Source of the DNA: Alphaproteobacteria bacterium | GTDB lineage: Bacteria > Pseudomonadota > Alphaproteobacteria > ATCC43930 > CGMCC-115725 | DNA length: 7,565 bases | Assembly: GCA_028866355.1 (NCBI GenBank) | Contig: JAGWIH010000105.1 | Location: 1 to 7,565, forward strand | Direction of reading: 5' to 3' | Shown: positions 5,146 to 7,565 of the stretch, piece by piece | Numbering within the stretch: position 1 is the first letter of the stretch | How the letters are laid out: each line of letters begins with the position of its first letter | Position numbers and translations under genes: made by a program | The notes under the pieces: model-generated | What the model saw: the letters and a program-made list of their open reading frames with translations, nothing else | Told to the model about the DNA's origin: nothing | The model's database searches: none

Positions 5146-6311
5146 AGGCCGGCACCGGCCATCAGCGTCGATAACACGCGGTCCGAACCGAAATATTCCG
5201 CTGCCAGGTCGCGCGCGGCGCGCGCATGGCGCGGATAGTCGGCGTCGATCGCCGCCAGAGCGGCCAGCGCCTCGCCGGCGTCGGCGAATTCGAACAATCC
5301 TTCACCGACCGGATAGAAACGCGAAAAGCCGGTATTCATCGTGATCACCGGCCGTCCGGCCGCGAGGTAGCAGACGCTGCGGTCGCTGAACCAGCCGCTG
5401 TGCGGCCGGACATAAATGTCTTTGGCGACGGTGAACTCGCCGCGGGAATCGCGGATAAAGTCGCGATAGGCGTCGATGCCGAGCGAGACGGCGCGCGCAT
5501 CGATCACGGTCCAGCCATGCGCGGCGACCTCGCGGCGCGCGTCGTCCGGCGCCGAGTTGAGTGCGACGGTGAAGCAGCGATCCGCCTGCTGCGGCAAATC
5601 GATAAAGCGCACGAAGTTGACGTGCTTCGACCAGAAATAGTGTTCGCCGTGGAAGGCGATGTCCTTGCCCTTGTTCTCCCAGGTGGCGATCGTCGAGAAG
5701 CAGGCGCCCCCCATGGCGTCGGCCGGCCAGAATTCGAGCACCACCGGCGGTCGCGTCGGCTTCCAGTCGATGCCGCACAACGGCACGATCCAGCCCGGTC
5801 CGCCGACATTCTCGCCGTAGGTGAAGAAATGCGTGTGCGCGTCGAGATAGCTGCGCGCGGCCGGATCGGCATCGGCGTATTTGATCTGCTCGTAGACCGG
5901 ATCGGTGTCGATCATCAGCCGCCGCGGGCACGCAAGATGATGCTCGCGCAGCCGCGTCGCACCGCACAGGTTGAGCAACGCGTCGCTGCCGCGGAACAGC
6001 GCGTGCACCGCCTCGCGCGTCAGCCCGTGATATTCATCGCGGATCGCGTCCCAATAGGCCCAGCGGCCGTCGAAGCCGAAGCGCGCCATGAGCTCCGCCA
6101 GATAGGCAATGTTCGCCGCGTTGTCGGCGACGACGCTGTTGGCGCGCGGGTCGTAGGGGTTGGCGCCGTGATCCTCGACGTACCAGACGTCGTAGCCGAG
6201 GCGGCGCAGGCCGGCGAGATAGTGCAGCGCCTGCCAGGCAATGCCGGCGAGCGGCATCTGCCCCGCGAAATGCATCACCACCACCCGCCCGCGCGCGGCC
6301 ATCGTCCGCAT
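5142..6311 (-). CDS. CgeB-like GT-B glycosyltransferase
   Basis: A 389-aa soluble protein, first gene of the five-gene operon. The N-terminus has a Rossmann-like strand and loop (GRVVVMHFAGQMPLAGIAWQ, about 8-27), then ALHYLAGLRRLGYDVWYVEDHG, as in GT-B donors and acceptors. The C-terminal segment YVRPHSGWFSDRSV (300-313) followed by CYLAAGRPVITMNTGF resembles the nucleotide-sugar binding region of CgeB/Glyco_trans_1_2 proteins, where a loss-of-face loop and an (AA)GRPVI turn contact the donor. It probably transfers a sugar in the cytoplasm before or beside the polyprenyl-phosphate steps encoded downstream. Donor and acceptor are not predictable. The ATG at 6311 is used; the ATG at 6302 would remove three residues, and neither has a strong ribosome binding site. 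The stop overlaps the GT-C start by ATGA. No signal peptide or membrane helix is seen. Confidence 0.75.
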   Translation of the reverse strand: MRTMAARGRVVVMHFAGQMPLAGIAWQALHYLAGLRRLGYDVWYVEDHGANPYDPRANSVVADNAANIAYLAELMARFGFDGRWAYWDAIRDEYHGLTREAVHALFRGSDALLNLCGATRLREHHLACPRRLMIDTDPVYEQIKYADADPAARSYLDAHTHFFTYGENVGGPGWIVPLCGIDWKPTRPPVVLEFWPADAMGGACFSTIATWENKGKDIAFHGEHYFWSKHVNFVRFIDLPQQADRCFTVALNSAPDDARREVAAHGWTVIDARAVSLGIDAYRDFIRDSRGEFTVAKDIYVRPHSGWFSDRSVCYLAAGRPVITMNTGFSRFYPVGEGLFEFADAGEALAALAAIDADYPRHARAARDLAAEYFGSDRVLSTLMAGAGL

Positions 6312-6336
6312 GTCCCACGTAATTTAAGCGCGCCGG

Positions 6337-6345
6337 ACAATAGCA
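6337..6345 (-). promoter_or_regulatory. possible extended -10 promoter of the glycosyltransferase operon
   Basis: TGCTATTGT on the minus strand fits an extended -10 element (TGnTATnnT), about 26 nt before the operon's first ATG. No good -35 box is apparent at the usual distance. This is the best candidate I see in the 140-bp divergent region, but it is weak. Confidence 0.22.
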
Positions 6346-6415
6346 GAGCACAACCACGGCGGAACCCGCGGCGGTGCCGTGGGGAAGAGCGAAAGGTGGC
6401 CGCTAACGGCGCTTC

Positions 6416-6446
6416 TTGACGCGGTGGCATATATATTGAATATATT
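6416..6446 (+). promoter_or_regulatory. candidate promoter of the HTH/citrate synthase-like gene, possibly leaderless
   Basis: TTGACG (6416-6421) is a good -35 box and TATATT (6441-6446) a good -10 box, with a 19-bp spacer. Transcription would then begin at about 6452-6454, on or next to the ATG at 6452. This fits the lack of any Shine-Dalgarno sequence and suggests a leaderless mRNA, which is common in alphaproteobacteria. The 19-bp spacer is longer than optimal for the housekeeping sigma factor, so an activator could be needed. Confidence 0.45.
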
Positions 6447-6453
6447 GATCAAT
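6431..6453. repeat. tandem 9-bp AT repeat forming two palindromes at the gene start, candidate operator
   Basis: ATATATTGA occurs twice in tandem (6431-6439 and 6440-6448). The arrangement also makes a perfect palindrome with one central base, ATATATT-G-AATATAT (6431-6445), overlapping the -10 box, and a second perfect palindrome ATTGATCAAT (6444-6453), overlapping the start codon. Such an AT-rich block stands out in otherwise GC-rich DNA. Its position is ideal for repression, and the adjacent gene encodes a DNA-binding domain, so autoregulation is a reasonable inference. Confidence 0.5.
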
Positions 6454-7456
6454 GAATAGTGATTCGCTGACGGCCATCGAGGCGGCACGGGCGCTCGGCG
6501 TCACACCGGCAACGCTTTACGCCTATGTCAGCCGCGGTCTGATCCGTTCCGAGCGGGCCGGCGGCCGCGCTCGCCGTTATGCCGCCGCCGACATCGCGGC
6601 GTTGAAGCGCGGCGGCCTGCCGAGCGGACCATTGATCGAGACAGCGATCACCCTGACGCGTGGCGGCGAGGTCTTTTTCCGCGGCCGCGACGCCGTCGAG
6701 CTGGCGCGCAATTTGTCGGTGCGGGAGGCGGCGGCGCTGATCTGGGATTGCGATCCGGCGGCAAGCTTCGCGGCCGACAATTTGCCGGAGCCGCCGCCCG
6801 GCGGCGAAACGTTGCGCGGCGCGTTGGCAACCGTTTCGCCGCTGGCGCGCATGCTCGCACTGTTGCAGATCGCAACCGCGGACGAGCCACACTGGCCGCA
6901 GGTGACGGCAGAGTTTTTTGGCTATGCCGGTGCGCGACTGCTGCGATTTCTTGCCGCGGCGGTGGCGGGTGGTGCGCCGTCGGCGCGGCCGATCGAAGCT
7001 GTGCTGGCCGAGGCGTGGGGCCTCGATCGGGCGGCGCGGCCCTTGCTGCGCGCAGGCCTGATCCTGTCAGCTGATAATGGCGTCGACGCGGCGGTGCTGG
7101 CGGCGCGGGCTGCTGCTGCCGCTGGCGTGCCGCCGTGGCGATCGGTCGCGGCTGGATTGGCGGTGCTCGATTTCGTCGGCGACGCCACGGCTGACGCACG
7201 CGCCGGCGCCCTGATCGCATTGTTGCCACACCGGTCGCCGGCGCCGCGTACCCTATGCGAAGCGATCGCGAAACTCGGCACGGCGCTGGCCTTACCGGCG
7301 GGTGGCGCAGCGACGCTCTATGCCATCGGTCGGGCCATCGGCCTGATGGCGCATGTCGCCGAGGAGCGTAACACGACGCGCGCCTGTCAGGCCCGCGGTG
7401 TCTATACCGGGTTGTCGCCGGAAAGCGGCATAAGTCCCCAATCCAGCAGGGGTTGA
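6452..7456 (+). CDS. helix-turn-helix protein with a degenerate citrate synthase domain, probable regulator
   Basis: A 334-aa protein. Residues 7-50 form a MerR/excisionase-like helix-turn-helix (TAIEAARALGVTPATLYAYVSRGLI, then RRYAAADIAAL), and residues about 61-320 are a citrate synthase-like domain beginning with IETAITLTRGGEVFFRGRDAVELA. HTH-bearing citrate synthases are usually nearer 400 aa. Against E. coli GltA, aligned without gaps within each segment, His229 is Asn209, catalytic His264 (GPxHGG) is Asp244, and Asp362 is Cys269. The segment holding His305 (FGHxxY) and Arg314 is missing, with about 73 residues deleted between the His264 and Asp362 positions. Arg407 is Gln313. Only Arg387 is retained (Arg294, in YAIGRAIGLMAH). 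Citrate formation is therefore very unlikely. The open frame and intact HTH favour a DNA-binding regulator, perhaps sensing an acyl-CoA or oxaloacetate-like ligand; a decaying gene is the alternative. It starts without a Shine-Dalgarno sequence on a palindromic AT repeat. Confidence 0.82.
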   Translation: MNSDSLTAIEAARALGVTPATLYAYVSRGLIRSERAGGRARRYAAADIAALKRGGLPSGPLIETAITLTRGGEVFFRGRDAVELARNLSVREAAALIWDCDPAASFAADNLPEPPPGGETLRGALATVSPLARMLALLQIATADEPHWPQVTAEFFGYAGARLLRFLAAAVAGGAPSARPIEAVLAEAWGLDRAARPLLRAGLILSADNGVDAAVLAARAAAAAGVPPWRSVAAGLAVLDFVGDATADARAGALIALLPHRSPAPRTLCEAIAKLGTALALPAGGAATLYAIGRAIGLMAHVAEERNTTRACQARGVYTGLSPESGISPQSSRG

Positions 7457-7459
7457 AAC

Positions 7460-7471
7460 CGGCTTCGGCCG
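7460..7471 (+). terminator. UUCG-tetraloop hairpin just after the citrate synthase-like gene
   Basis: CGGC-TTCG-GCCG makes a 4-bp stem closed by C-G around a UUCG loop, an unusually stable tetraloop, starting 3 nt after the TGA. There is no T-tract, so it is at best a weak terminator or a 3'-end stabiliser. It may also be chance. Confidence 0.25.
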
Positions 7472-7515
7472 CGTGGTACGAGCGGCGATTCCCAGCCAGC
7501 GATCGAGTTTTCCCG

Positions 7516-7565
7516 ATGACCTATGTCGTGACCGAAGCCTGCATCAAGTGCAAATACATGGACTG
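7516..7565 (+). CDS. fdxA: FdxA-type 7-Fe ferredoxin, N-terminus only (runs off the right edge)
   Basis: The 16 complete codons read MTYVVTEACIKCKYMD, and the last two bases (TG) fit the next conserved Cys codon. This is the highly conserved opening of the [3Fe-4S][4Fe-4S] ferredoxin FdxA of alphaproteobacteria, with Cys9-x2-Cys12 as the first cluster ligands. It is a small cytoplasmic electron carrier of about 110 aa in the family; the rest lies outside the window. It starts 59 nt after the citrate synthase-like stop, with only a weak ribosome binding site. No promoter is evident in the gap, so it could be read through from upstream or have its own start that I cannot see. Confidence 0.85.
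   Translation, partial: MTYVVTEACIKCKYMD

Noticed and set aside
4300..5238. 312-aa plus-strand open frame opposite the GT-C gene
   Set aside because: The composition (Arg, Glu, Gln, Asp repeats) is typical of the reverse strand of a hydrophobic membrane protein. There is no motif.
5226..6419. 397-aa plus-strand open frame opposite the CgeB-like gene
   Set aside because: It is longer than the real gene but lacks any domain pattern. The minus frame has recognisable glycosyltransferase motifs and ATGA coupling.
6452..7456. A frameshift as the explanation for the lost citrate synthase motifs
   Set aside because: Neither of the other forward frames between about 7140 and 7260 encodes GPxHGG or FGHP motifs, and the flanking segments align in the same frame on both sides.

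Overview
The window is GC-rich throughout and reads as the chromosome of an alphaproteobacterium, probably a Rhizobiales or Rhodospirillales relative. The grounds are its codon use, the N-terminus of a 7-Fe ferredoxin (FdxA) at the right edge, a citrate synthase-like protein with an N-terminal helix-turn-helix, and a small Cys-rich mercury-operon protein. The lineage is an inference from gene content; no rRNA or other marker gene is present.

Left block (1-1493): a mercury-resistance module. merR (plus strand) diverges from a minus-strand operon: merT, a 56-aa Cys-rich protein, a 67-aa GDCCVxC-type Cys-rich protein, and the start of a lipoprotein that leaves the window at base 1. The divergent region carries a textbook MerR-family promoter: a perfect 17-bp palindrome inside a 19-bp spacer between the -35 and -10 boxes. 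No merP or merA is visible in the window.

Middle block (1456-6311, minus strand): five tightly coupled genes, read right to left. They encode a CgeB-like glycosyltransferase, a GT-C polytopic membrane glycosyltransferase, a class I SAM methyltransferase, a GT2 polyprenyl-phosphate glycosyltransferase with two C-terminal membrane helices, and an ArnE-like small flippase. Three junctions overlap by 1-4 nt and the fourth has a 5-nt gap. The set looks like an ArnC/ArnE/ArnT- or Rgt-type pathway: load a sugar onto a polyprenyl phosphate, flip it, and transfer it to a periplasmic acceptor. The acceptor is unknown. merR and the flippase gene converge and overlap by 38 bp, which suggests a junction between two independently assembled blocks.

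Right block (6312-7565, plus strand): a 140-bp divergent intergenic region, then a helix-turn-helix/citrate synthase-like gene, then the first 16 codons of fdxA. The citrate synthase domain has lost every catalytic residue that can be aligned and is short by roughly 70 residues, yet the frame is open. Its start codon sits directly against a tandem 9-bp AT repeat that also forms two palindromes, with no Shine-Dalgarno sequence. The best reading is a citrate synthase-derived pseudo-enzyme acting as a regulator, possibly leaderless and autoregulated. This is the most unusual item in the window.
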